A DNA stretch of 8,805 bases, taken from contig SLFE01000137.1 of assembly GCA_007124415.1 (NCBI GenBank), forward strand, positions 1 through 8,805, written 5' to 3'. This document shows positions 1 through 4,835 of this stretch, piece after piece (within the stretch, counting starts at the first letter, position 1; the number at the start of each line of letters is the position of its first letter). Source of the DNA: Waddliaceae bacterium. GTDB lineage: Bacteria > Chlamydiota > Chlamydiia > Chlamydiales > SLFE01. Below the pieces are notes generated by a model. It was not told the DNA's origin. It did no database searches and was given only the letters and a program-made list of their open reading frames with translations. The translations under genes and the position numbers were made by a program.

Positions 1-1
1 C

Positions 2-265
2 GACCACTGGCTAGCATTCAAGGGACAGGCCATCAACGCGGGGAGACTCCTCAACGACCTGATCGCGGTCGGGGAGGACCACGGACGCTACCTAGACATA
101 GGGATCGCGGGACACGAGATCTTCAGGAACCAGCACGGACGCTACCAAGTCCGAGTCTGGGCAGGAGACATCGACGAACTCCTCGAACTCCTCGACACCG
201 AAGTGAGGTTCCGCATCACGGACCGGAGTCGCACGGTAGGTAGGCTCACCCTCGAAATCCGATAG
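2..265 (+). CDS. Unrecognised protein, 5'-truncated by window edge
   Basis: An open frame runs from the left edge to a TAG at 263-265 and gives 87 residues without a start codon, so the gene begins outside the window. The protein is hydrophilic. It has a run of Asp/Glu/Leu (around GDIDELLELLDTEVRF) and ends in a short basic/beta-like tail (RTVGRLTLEIR). I recognise no domain, cysteine motif or membrane segment. Codon use matches the next genes: nearly all codons end in C, G or A, and every Asp is GAC. A strong hairpin starts nine bases after the stop and probably ends this transcript. Coding status is inferred from the open frame, the codon bias and the fit with the following terminator and promoter. 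The function is unknown. Confidence 0.72.
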   Translation, partial: DHWLAFKGQAINAGRLLNDLIAVGEDHGRYLDIGIAGHEIFRNQHGRYQVRVWAGDIDELLELLDTEVRFRITDRSRTVGRLTLEIR

Positions 266-273
266 GAGACACA

Positions 274-299
274 GGGGGATCTGGAAGATCGGATCCCCC
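274..299 (+). terminator. GGGGGATC hairpin, probable terminator (copy 1)
   Basis: GGGGGATC (274-281) pairs with GATCCCCC (292-299). Two G-T wobbles and a G-C pair extend the stem to 11 bp and leave an AAGA tetraloop (285-288). It lies between the stop of the truncated gene and the promoter of the zinc-ribbon gene. No T-run follows, so simple intrinsic termination is uncertain; RNA protection or processing is an alternative. A near-identical hairpin is at 1599-1624. Confidence 0.6.
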
Positions 300-306
300 T
301 ACCCTA

Positions 307-335
307 TGTTCACGTCAGACGGGACGAGATATATT
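307..335 (+). promoter_or_regulatory. Promoter, TGTTCA-17-TATATT (copy 1)
   Basis: The -35-like TGTTCA (307-312) is 17 bp from the -10-like TATATT (330-335). The wider 13-mer TATGTTCACGTCA is shared with the sites at 910 and 2288 and is partly kept at 1633. The predicted start of transcription is near 340-342, at the foot of a leader hairpin. The -10 is good. The -35 differs from TTGACA in the same way each time, which suggests a specific sigma factor or activator. Confidence 0.62.
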
Positions 336-337
336 GA

Positions 338-365
338 GTGTGCGGGGAGGGAACAACCCCGACAC
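338..365 (+). promoter_or_regulatory. 5' leader hairpin near transcript start
   Basis: GTGT (338-341) and CGGGG (343-347), separated by one bulged G, pair with CCCCGACAC (357-365) to give a nine-pair stem and a nine-base loop. It sits at or next to the predicted transcript start, 22 bases upstream of the ATG at 388. A similarly placed hairpin precedes the gene at 1717. A 5'-terminal hairpin would be expected to protect the mRNA; that role is inferred. Confidence 0.5.
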
Positions 366-387
366 CAACACCGAGAGGGAGATCAAC

Positions 388-648
388 ATGACCTGCACAG
401 CATGCAACGGACGGACACGGAAGACCGAGGACATTCAGATTCGAATCTGCGAAGACTGCGGCGGACTGATCGGGACAGTGCGAAGAGGAGACCTACATAA
501 CCACGTCGACACCAGAAACTGGGCGAACGAGGACATCGAACAGGACAGGGTACGCTACTTCGACCTCAAGGTCCTAGGAAGCAACGGAGTAGTCAGGATC
601 CACGGATGGTACGACCTAGACACCAAGCGCATCGTCCAGATGGGATGA
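388..648 (+). CDS. Small zinc-ribbon protein
   Basis: This 86-aa protein opens with a compact metal-binding knuckle pair: C3-x2-C6 and C21-x2-C24 (CTAC and CEDC). It continues with a charged middle and a conserved-looking end (YFDLKVLGSNGVVRIHGWYD, then DTKRIVQMG). Four cysteines in this spacing indicate a zinc ribbon, which usually serves nucleic-acid or protein contacts. The partner is unknown. I chose ATG 388 because it follows GAGAGGGAGATCAAC, an SD arrangement repeated before the genes at 991 and 1717. The same frame is open back to a TTG at 334, but that lies inside the promoter. It has its own promoter and leader hairpin and is followed by another hairpin before the next gene. Of 86 codons only three end in T. 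From memory, similar closing segments occur in small phage proteins, but I cannot check this. Confidence 0.85.
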   Translation: MTCTACNGRTRKTEDIQIRICEDCGGLIGTVRRGDLHNHVDTRNWANEDIEQDRVRYFDLKVLGSNGVVRIHGWYDLDTKRIVQMG

Positions 649-661
649 CGACGACGCAACC

Positions 662-681
662 GGGGGAGGGAAACCTCCCCC
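662..681 (+). promoter_or_regulatory. GNRA-loop hairpin before gene 701
   Basis: GGGGGAGG (662-669), the tetraloop GAAA and CCTCCCCC (674-681) form a perfect 8-bp stem capped by a stable GNRA loop. It ends 19 bases before the ATG at 701. Its 3' arm contains CTCCC, which could instead pair with the GGGAG of the SD at 691-695. A twin lies at 2088-2107. It could be a terminator, a stabiliser or a translational control element. Confidence 0.65.
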
Positions 682-700
682 ACAAGGGAAGGGAGACACC

Positions 701-928
701 ATGAGGGACCTCCTAGTCACCTACCTAGCCCACATCAACCCCTACGGAGGACGTCGACTGATGAGTGCTCAGGCGAGGGAGACCCACGATCTGGAGGAAG
801 CCAAACGGGAGAGACGCAATGATGAGGCCATCCTCTACAACGGGGACGGTGCATACTGGGTGATCAACCACCACGACGCAAATCGACTGGCGATCTTGGG
901 ATTCAGGTATGTTCACGTCACCAGCTAG
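701..928 (+). CDS. Unrecognised 75-aa protein
   Basis: The 75-aa product starts at ATG 701 behind AAGGGAAGGGAGACACC, a good SD, and ends with TAG 926-928. It is mostly hydrophilic. A basic/acidic helical middle (ETHDLEEAKRERRNDEAILY) is followed by a compact part with WVINHHDANRLAILGFRYVH. There are no cysteines, signal peptide or membrane segment. The layout of an N-terminal aromatic strand, a charged helix and a short alpha/beta end suggests a small globular protein, but I do not recognise the family. Its last codons overlap the next promoter: the -35 motif at 908-920 is read here as the closing YVHVTS. It is therefore separated from the following gene only by promoter DNA, with no terminator hairpin. 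Confidence 0.8.
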   Translation: MRDLLVTYLAHINPYGGRRLMSAQARETHDLEEAKRERRNDEAILYNGDGAYWVINHHDANRLAILGFRYVHVTS

Positions 929-938
929 GTGATATATT
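910..938 (+). promoter_or_regulatory. Promoter, TGTTCA-17-TATATT (copy 2)
   Basis: TGTTCA (910-915) is 17 bp from TATATT (933-938) and sits in the shared 13-mer TATGTTCACGTCA. It overlaps the end and stop codon of the preceding gene. The 21 bases at 925-945, which include the -10 box, are identical to 1648-1668. AGGTG flanks the -10 on both sides. Confidence 0.62.
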
Positions 939-990
939 TTAGGTGAGGCACGGAGGACGCGCTTACACCAGCAGGAGAGAGGCGATCAGG

Positions 991-1143
991 ATGAGAGCAG
1001 TCAGACGGAAGGCGGAGGAAACCCTCGGAGTGACACTCAAAGTGAAGGCGATCACGGCGGCGGAGATACTCCTACAGGGCGAGGGACTACGGATCAGGTA
1101 CCACAGGGACACCGGAATCTTCCAGATGGAGGGATCGGGATGA
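991..1143 (+). CDS. Unrecognised basic 50-aa protein
   Basis: Fifty residues start at ATG 991 and end at TGA 1141-1143. A longer form from GTG 943 (66 aa) is open, but 943 is only five bases past the -10 box. The stretch 943-990 aligns in layout with the untranslated leaders at 336-387 and 1662-1716, and AGGAGAGAGG lies just upstream of ATG 991. A leaderless longer form is not excluded. The N-terminus is strongly basic (MRAVRRKAEETLGVTLKVKA) and the rest looks beta-rich (GLRIRYHRDTGIFQMEG). This would fit a small nucleic-acid-binding protein, but that is only inference from charge. The stop overlaps the next start as ATGA, so translation of the two genes is probably coupled. Confidence 0.68.
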   Translation: MRAVRRKAEETLGVTLKVKAITAAEILLQGEGLRIRYHRDTGIFQMEGSG

Positions 1144-1586
1144 CCAGACTAGAGAGAATCCTCGAGGAACTGCAGGCGGACGGGTACCACATAGTAAACA
1201 CCACCGAGGAGACCACGATAATCGGACTGACGATGGACATGGCGCGGGACGACGAGTTCGGAAACCGGAACTGGACGGCAACGGAACAGGCCATCGGACT
1301 TACGACCATAGACGACGGGGAGGAACTGGTCTGGATAGCATCGACCGGAGCCAACCGGAACCTGATGACCCTACTGAACGCAATCGACCGGACCGAGAAG
1401 GTGACGGAGACGGACATCAAGATCGACGAGTACGGGAACGCCTACGGAGTGGAGTTCTTCGCGGAGCCCAAGACGGACTACGGACTGCTACTGGTAGACA
1501 TCTACATGGAGGCCAGTCCCAAGGTCGACTACGGGATCGGGGAGAAGAAACCCTACCGCGAGGGAATTGAACTCCTGCTAGCATAG
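1140..1586 (+). CDS. Unrecognised acidic 148-aa protein
   Basis: The gene begins with an ATG whose last two bases form part of the preceding gene's TGA, indicating translational coupling. The 148-aa product is strongly acidic: by my count about 30 Asp/Glu against about 14 Lys/Arg. It has no cysteines and no membrane segment. An N-terminal helix (RLERILEELQADGYHI) leads into an alpha/beta body containing GEELVWIASTGANRNLMTLL and the aromatic stretch YGNAYGVEFFAEPKTDYGLL. High negative charge in a small early-region phage protein can reflect a DNA-mimic or inhibitor role, but nothing specific supports that here and I assign no function. All Asp codons are GAC and codons ending in T are very rare. 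A hairpin 13 bases past the stop probably ends the transcript. Confidence 0.82.
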   Translation: MTRLERILEELQADGYHIVNTTEETTIIGLTMDMARDDEFGNRNWTATEQAIGLTTIDDGEELVWIASTGANRNLMTLLNAIDRTEKVTETDIKIDEYGNAYGVEFFAEPKTDYGLLLVDIYMEASPKVDYGIGEKKPYREGIELLLA

Positions 1587-1598
1587 GCGAGATCAACA

Positions 1599-1624
1599 GG
1601 GGGATCCGGAAAATCGGATCCTCC
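1599..1624 (+). terminator. GGGGGATC hairpin, probable terminator (copy 2)
   Basis: GGGGGATCCGG (1599-1609) pairs with TCGGATCCTCC (1614-1624) around an AAAA tetraloop. The stem is 11 bp with two G-T wobbles. The following CTCTCTATAT is pyrimidine-rich at first but is not a clean T-run. It has the same sequence, stem length and position relative to the next promoter as the hairpin at 274-299. Confidence 0.62.
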
Positions 1625-1632
1625 TCTCTATA

Positions 1633-1661
1633 TGTTCACTTCGGAGACTAGGTGATATATT
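1633..1661 (+). promoter_or_regulatory. Promoter, TGTTCA-17-TATATT (copy 3)
   Basis: TGTTCA (1633-1638) is 17 bp from TATATT (1656-1661). The extended motif is TATGTTCACTTC here, with one change from the other copies. It starts nine bases past the hairpin and drives the gene at 1717. Confidence 0.62.
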
Positions 1662-1664
1662 TTA

Positions 1665-1695
1665 GGTGCGGGGGGCGGGAAACGCACCCCGACAC
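1665..1695 (+). promoter_or_regulatory. 5' leader hairpin, two alternative folds
   Basis: GGTGCG (1665-1670) can pair with CGCACC (1683-1688). Alternatively GTGCGGGG (1666-1673) can pair with CCCCG and CAC (1687-1695) around a bulged A. The second fold matches the leader hairpin at 338-365, including the shared CCCCGACACCA. It lies at the predicted transcript start. Confidence 0.45.
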
Positions 1696-1716
1696 CAGAA
1701 CGAGAGAGGGATCACC

Positions 1717-2070
1717 ATGATCTACCGCACACTAGCCGAGGCCATCGAAGGCAAACTGGAGGACGAACTGAGATTCGAAGCGGAGACCACCGAGGAGCAG
1801 ATCAGGGCAACGGTCATAGCGAGCTACCTAAGCGACCTACAGCACGAGACGCACAACCGCGAGAGACTGCAACAGGGACTGCTGGTAGCCATCGAGGAAC
1901 TCCACGCCACGAGGATCCTGCGGGAAGCCAACAAGTTCCGGATGGCCAGAGCACTCCTCGAGACCATCAACAGTCGGACGACCAGCAAGGACATCACGGA
2001 GACCCTCAACTGGGCGAAGCGGATCCTCTTCCAGATCGACGAGGAACTCAACCCGAGACGGAACCAGTAG
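1717..2070 (+). CDS. Unrecognised all-helical 117-aa protein
   Basis: ATG 1717 follows GAGAGAGGGATCACC, the same SD context as at 388. The frame is open back to a GTG at 1666, but that part is the leader hairpin. The 117-aa product looks helical throughout, with repeated Glu/Arg/Leu heptad-like spacing: residues about 4-30 (LAEAIEGKLEDELRFEAETT), 30-75 and 85-110 (DITETLNWAKRILFQIDEEL). It has no glycine-rich loops, cysteines or hydrophobic membrane segment. A coiled-coil or helical-bundle structural or adaptor role is possible, but I do not recognise it. It has its own promoter and leader hairpin. A GNRA hairpin separates it from the gene at 2126. Its codons share the C/G/A-ending bias of the region. 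Confidence 0.82.
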   Translation: MIYRTLAEAIEGKLEDELRFEAETTEEQIRATVIASYLSDLQHETHNRERLQQGLLVAIEELHATRILREANKFRMARALLETINSRTTSKDITETLNWAKRILFQIDEELNPRRNQ

Positions 2071-2087
2071 AGACACATAGGAGAACC

Positions 2088-2107
2088 GGGGGAGGGCAAC
2101 CTCCCCC
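2088..2107 (+). promoter_or_regulatory. GNRA-loop hairpin before gene 2126
   Basis: GGGGGAGG (2088-2095), the tetraloop GCAA and CCTCCCCC (2100-2107) form a perfect 8-bp stem. It is preceded by AACC, as is the copy at 662-681. The 3' arm is followed after three bases by GGAGGGAG, the SD at 2111-2118. CCTCC could pair with either the 5' arm or that SD, so this may be a translational switch. Confidence 0.65.
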
Positions 2108-2125
2108 TAAGGAGGGAGTGGCACC

Positions 2126-2302
2126 ATGAAAGTCTACGAGGCGACCACGAAGGAAGGGATCCCCATCATCCGAGTGTTGTCGATGGACGAGATGGACGCA
2201 CTGGACGACATCCACCAGACCCTGTTCATCTTGGACGACCATGTGTGGGAGATGTGGATGATCGACGGGGAGAATTTCCGAGAGGTATGTTCACGTCAGT
2301 GA
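2126..2302 (+). CDS. Unrecognised acidic 58-aa protein
   Basis: ATG 2126 lies seven bases past GGAGGGAG within TAAGGAGGGAG, one of the best SD sites in the window. The frame ends at TGA 2300-2302 and gives 58 residues. It is acidic, with several Met and Trp (IRVLSMDEMDALDDIHQTLF, then DDHVWEMWMIDGENF), and has no cysteine pair, since its only Cys is near the end. The central stretch may form an amphipathic helix followed by beta strands. It looks like a small globular phage protein of unknown role. The last codons (EVCSRQ) are the -35 motif of the next promoter read in this frame, as also happens at the end of the gene at 701. The SD, length, frame quality and position between a hairpin and a promoter support it as real. 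Confidence 0.78.
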   Translation: MKVYEATTKEGIPIIRVLSMDEMDALDDIHQTLFILDDHVWEMWMIDGENFREVCSRQ

Positions 2303-2317
2303 TATATGTCATATATT
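2288..2317 (+). promoter_or_regulatory. Promoter, TGTTCA-18-TATATT (copy 4)
   Basis: TGTTCA (2288-2293), within TATGTTCACGTCA, is 18 bp from TATATT (2312-2317). A second AT box, GATATATG (2301-2308), lies between them. The preceding gene's end overlaps the -35. Predicted transcription starts near 2324, giving a very short leader to ATG 2342. Confidence 0.58.
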
Positions 2318-2341
2318 GTGAGTGAGAGGAGCGTGACCGAG

Positions 2342-3007
2342 ATGGCCAAGACGAGAGAGCGCAGGTGCACAAGATGCGGGGGACAGGGCGGATGGAGAGG
2401 TTGGCCGGGATGGACCTGCTACAGGTGCGCCGGGACGGGAATCGACCCCACTCCGGAGATCGTCAGGACCCCCGAGGAGGAGGCCAAACTCGCAAAGCGT
2501 CGCCAGCAATACCACGACCGGAAACTGCGCAAGGCGGAGGAGCAACTGGAGAGCAACCTGAACGCACACGAGGGACTGCGGGAGGCATTCGAGACCGCAT
2601 ACGCGGAGGGTAACGACCACTGCTTAACGGGATTCGCTACGGACATCATGAGCAAGGCCAGAAGGTTCGACCTCACGGAGAAACAGGCGGAGGCGTTCAT
2701 CGAGCACATAGACAAGAGGATCCAGACCCACAGGGAGAGGGAAGAGGCCAGGGTACCCGCACCGGAAGGTAGAGTGAACATAGAGGGAAAAATCGCCACC
2801 GCACGAGTCGAGTACAACCACTACGGGAGCACGGTCAAGATTCTCCTCATCGACGACAGGGGATTCAAGGTCTGGGTCACCCTGCCCAGCAAGATCATGG
2901 ACGCGGAGATTGGCGACCGGGTGATGATGACAGTGACCCTAACACCCACGGACGACGACCCCACATTCGCCATAGGCAAACGACCCACCAAGGGAGAAAT
3001 CGTATGA
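2342..3007 (+). CDS. DnaJ-type zinc-finger protein with C-terminal beta-rich domain
   Basis: I chose ATG 2342 (221 aa), behind GAGAGGAG. An open extension to ATG 2306 falls within the promoter. Residues 9-33 hold two CxxCxGxG repeats (C9, C12, C26, C29), the hallmark of one zinc site of the DnaJ cysteine-rich domain. There is no J domain, so this is not a DnaJ co-chaperone. Residues about 40-135 are charged and helical (EEAKLAKRRQQYHDRKLRK), probably coiled coil. From about 140, GRVNIEGKIATARVEYNHYG, DDRGFKVWVTLPS, GDRVMMTVTLTPTDDDPTF and the end KRPTKGEIV look like a small beta-barrel. From memory this domain recurs in actinophage and plasmid proteins, often with a zinc finger; its function is not established as far as I know, though an OB-like fold would fit nucleic-acid binding. 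The stop overlaps the next gene's start as ATGA. Confidence 0.88.
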   Translation: MAKTRERRCTRCGGQGGWRGWPGWTCYRCAGTGIDPTPEIVRTPEEEAKLAKRRQQYHDRKLRKAEEQLESNLNAHEGLREAFETAYAEGNDHCLTGFATDIMSKARRFDLTEKQAEAFIEHIDKRIQTHREREEARVPAPEGRVNIEGKIATARVEYNHYGSTVKILLIDDRGFKVWVTLPSKIMDAEIGDRVMMTVTLTPTDDDPTFAIGKRPTKGEIV

Positions 3008-3243
3008 GATGCTACACCTGCAAGCACTGGATCGCCGGGATGTGCAGGGGGAGGGAGACAACCTCCCCCGATCATTCCTGCGGGAACTGGAGATGGAGGA
3101 ACGTGATCCGAGGATGTGAGGGGTGTGGGTACGTTCCCCTGTTAAGGGACGGGAGGAGGATACCCGGAGGATGGAGGTTACCCGTAGTGTGTCCCACCTG
3201 TGGGGGGAGAATCCGATTCATCCAACCGGTCCGATGGGATTGA
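3004..3243 (+). CDS. Cys-rich protein with two putative zinc sites
   Basis: ATG 3004 overlaps the preceding TGA, so translation is probably coupled. The 79-aa product starts CYTCKHWIAGMC and continues to a further Cys before NWRW, a Cys pattern I know from small phage proteins. A second set follows: CEGCGY near residue 38 and CPTCGG near residue 64. Together these suggest two zinc-bound modules, the second a zinc ribbon. It may be a nucleic-acid or protein adaptor; no catalytic motif is visible. An exact copy of the G5AGG/CCTC5 stem seen between other genes lies inside this one (3047-3069) and encodes part of the loop between the first Cys residues. The stop TGA (3241-3243) overlaps the -35 box of the next promoter. 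Confidence 0.83.
   Translation: MRCYTCKHWIAGMCRGRETTSPDHSCGNWRWRNVIRGCEGCGYVPLLRDGRRIPGGWRLPVVCPTCGGRIRFIQPVRWD
3047..3069 (+). repeat. G5AGG/CCTC5 hairpin inside a coding sequence
   Basis: GGGGGAGG (3047-3054), a seven-base loop GAGACAA and CCTCCCCC (3062-3069) repeat the 8-bp stem found at 662-681 and 2088-2107. Here it lies within the Cys-rich gene and is translated as part of RGRETTSP. It does not stand before an SD. Confidence 0.6.
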
Positions 3244-3268
3244 TATATGTCTGGTGAAGTAGTAATAT
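3240..3268 (+). promoter_or_regulatory. Near-consensus promoter, TTGATA-17-TAATAT
   Basis: TTGATA (3240-3245) is 17 bp from TAATAT (3263-3268). This is the -35 closest to TTGACA in the window and differs in class from the TGTTCA promoters upstream. It overlaps the stop codon of the preceding gene. Transcription would start near 3275 and give a leader of about 14 bases to ATG 3289. Confidence 0.65.
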
Positions 3269-3288
3269 GTCTGTGAGGAGGGATCAGC

Positions 3289-4701
3289 ATGACACTGAGA
3301 GAGCGCTACGAGCGACTGAGACGCGACTACCTGTGGGAGGCCCCGAAATCCGACAAGGTCACTCTGGAGTGGTCGAAGAGGATGACCAAGTCCGCGGGGA
3401 TGTGCTACTACAACCGGAAGGTCATCAGACTGTCAACCCACTACCACGAGAGGTTCCCAGAGGATATCGACAACACCCTCCTGCACGAGATGATCCACCT
3501 GTTGGCTCCGGGACATGGTGATAGTTTCAGGAACTGGCTCCAGATCGTCAGCAACCGCGGAGGGGAGGTTTCCCGCTACTCGAGGGAGAGGGCGGTGGCC
3601 GTCGAGGATTCCAAGTGGAGATACACCTGCATCCGCGATGGGTGCGACTTCGAGATGGGGAGGAGTCGGCGACTTAAGGAGAGACTCAGACTGCTGGGTA
3701 GGTGTCCGAAGTGTAGGTCTAGGATATTGGAGCACGACCAGAGGGATGTTCCTTTAGGGAGTTCTGTAGTATCCTGTGGTCACGAATCTGGGAAGGGAGA
3801 TGCGACCATGAGAATCGAGGAGATAATCAGGAAGGGCAAGCAGGACCCACGTAGGTGGAATCGCAAGGATGGCATACTGGCACTGCTACCGGAGGAGATC
3901 GAGGAGGTACGGGAGATGGAGTTCCCGATCCACACGACCTCCGCTACCGTCGAATGGGATCCGGTATCCTTCGAGACCCTGAAGATCAGGGAGGGACGAG
4001 ACGTCGCGGAGGACATGCTCATGTGGATCGGAGTCCAGCACTACTTCACCGTGGAGGATTTCGTCCGAGAGGCGCGGGAGTTGGGTGTCTGCAAGAGAAT
4101 ATCCAACCTCCCCCGCAAACTGGTCCCGGGTAAGACGAGACTGTTCCTAGCCCACGACGAGGGGTACTCGGGGGATGCGGTCATCTTCGGGTACGTCACG
4201 ATCGAGGAGGTGGAGATCACCGTTAACAGCGAGGACGAAATTCCGGAGGAACTCCGCGGGAAGGTCCGTGCGGTACTCCCGGAGGAACGTCGCAAAGAGG
4301 AGGAGCGTGGATGTGGATTCCGCGACTCCAACGGGGGTCTGTACGTCACCGCCAAGACCGAAGAGTTCGTCCAACTGGATCCCCCGGTAGACTACAATGC
4401 CACAGTCAACCAGTACGGCAAGCGGTTCCGCGGAGTGAAGATGATCAACGGGGCTGCTCTGCTGGCGGAGGATGCACCCACCAAGGAACTGCCCACCATC
4501 CGGAATGAGCGCACCGATACCATCGAGATCGAACAGGGATCCCAATGGTCTCCGGAGGAGTTTAAGATCATAGAGACCCTAATAGACGAGGGTCCGAGCC
4601 GGGCGTGGGCGTTCCGCGAGTACTCCCGGATGACCAAGGGAGCCCGCACGGTTCACTCCATCGAGTCCGCGTGGTACAAGAGGAAGGATGAGGACAAGTG
4701 A
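3289..4701 (+). CDS. SprT-like zinc metalloprotease fused to a Myb-like domain protein
   Basis: ATG 3289 follows GAGGAGGGATCAGC, a strong SD. The 470-aa frame has two parts. Residues 1-150 are SprT-like: HEMIH (66-70) supplies the catalytic Glu67 and His66/His70, and PGHGDSF gives the probable third ligand His76. A zinc ribbon with C114, C119, C139 and C142 closes the domain, as in SprT/Spartan relatives that cut DNA-bound or crosslinked proteins. Residues 174-470 are a separate unit that I do not recognise as a family. It contains YFTVEDFVREARELGVCKRI and SGDAVIFGYVTIEEVEI and ends in a Myb/homeodomain-like segment (about 420-466, WSPEEFKIIETLIDEG to SIESAWYKRK), which suggests DNA binding. 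Residues 153-173 look like translated spacer, and ATG 3808 has its own SD, so the second unit may also be made alone. The stop overlaps the next start (GTGA). Confidence 0.85.
   Translation: MTLRERYERLRRDYLWEAPKSDKVTLEWSKRMTKSAGMCYYNRKVIRLSTHYHERFPEDIDNTLLHEMIHLLAPGHGDSFRNWLQIVSNRGGEVSRYSRERAVAVEDSKWRYTCIRDGCDFEMGRSRRLKERLRLLGRCPKCRSRILEHDQRDVPLGSSVVSCGHESGKGDATMRIEEIIRKGKQDPRRWNRKDGILALLPEEIEEVREMEFPIHTTSATVEWDPVSFETLKIREGRDVAEDMLMWIGVQHYFTVEDFVREARELGVCKRISNLPRKLVPGKTRLFLAHDEGYSGDAVIFGYVTIEEVEITVNSEDEIPEELRGKVRAVLPEERRKEEERGCGFRDSNGGLYVTAKTEEFVQLDPPVDYNATVNQYGKRFRGVKMINGAALLAEDAPTKELPTIRNERTDTIEIEQGSQWSPEEFKIIETLIDEGPSRAWAFREYSRMTKGARTVHSIESAWYKRKDEDK
3747..3807 (+). promoter_or_regulatory. 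Possible internal promoter and SD for ATG 3808
   Basis: Inside the SprT frame, TGTTCC (3747-3752) is 17 bp from TATCCT (3770-3775), a weak promoter match. GGGAAGGGAGATGCGACC then leads into ATG 3808, which is a normal SD spacing. The translated residues here (LGSSVVSCGHESGKGD) look like spacer. These signs suggest an internal start that would yield a 297-aa protein (3808-4701). Confidence 0.42.
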
Positions 4702-4835
4702 ACTACCTGAGGATACTTCTACTGGCGACCGCTACCGTTTCCGCATTGGGACTGATCGTCGAGAGGGACGCAATCTACCTAGCTGCTCTGGGGATTGCGT
4801 CCGGGATCCTAATCGCGATGGAGGTGCTCCTGTGA
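4698..4835 (+). CDS. 45-aa membrane peptide with two predicted helices
   Basis: GTG 4698 overlaps the preceding TGA (GTGA), and the frame ends at TGA 4833-4835. The 45 residues are almost entirely hydrophobic: LRILLLATATVSALGLIV, a short polar turn (ERDAI), then YLAALGIASGILIAMEVLL. This pattern predicts two short membrane helices joined by a tight charged turn, both ends on the same side. Very small two-helix proteins in phage operons can be holin-like or can modify the host membrane. Nothing here shows lysis function, and no endolysin is in the window. The stop also overlaps the next start (GTGA at 4832), so the gene sits between two coupled genes, which supports it being real despite its size. 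Confidence 0.72.
   Translation: MNYLRILLLATATVSALGLIVERDAIYLAALGIASGILIAMEVLL

Noticed and set aside
330..335. AT boxes read as archaeal TATA elements
   Set aside because: The conserved motif sits 17-18 bp upstream of the AT box at all four sites, a typical sigma-factor spacing, and SD sites are strong. An archaeal TATA reading would not explain the upstream motif, though host identity is not proven.
943..990. GTG 943 as start of the gene at 991
   Set aside because: It lies five bases past the -10 box, and the stretch matches the untranslated leaders before 388 and 1717 in layout. ATG 991 has the SD. A leaderless form remains possible but less likely.
1140..1586. Acidic 148-aa protein as an Ocr-like DNA mimic
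   Set aside because: Net negative charge alone is weak evidence; I see no sequence similarity to known mimics and so did not assign the role.
2306..2341. ATG 2306 as start of the DnaJ-type protein
   Set aside because: It lies between the -35 and -10 boxes of the promoter at 2288-2317, so it would not be on that transcript. ATG 2342 has the SD GAGAGGAG.
4698..4835. Calling the 45-aa peptide a holin
   Set aside because: The two-helix pattern would fit, but there is no endolysin or spanin nearby and the operon is not a lysis cassette, so only a membrane-peptide call is supported.
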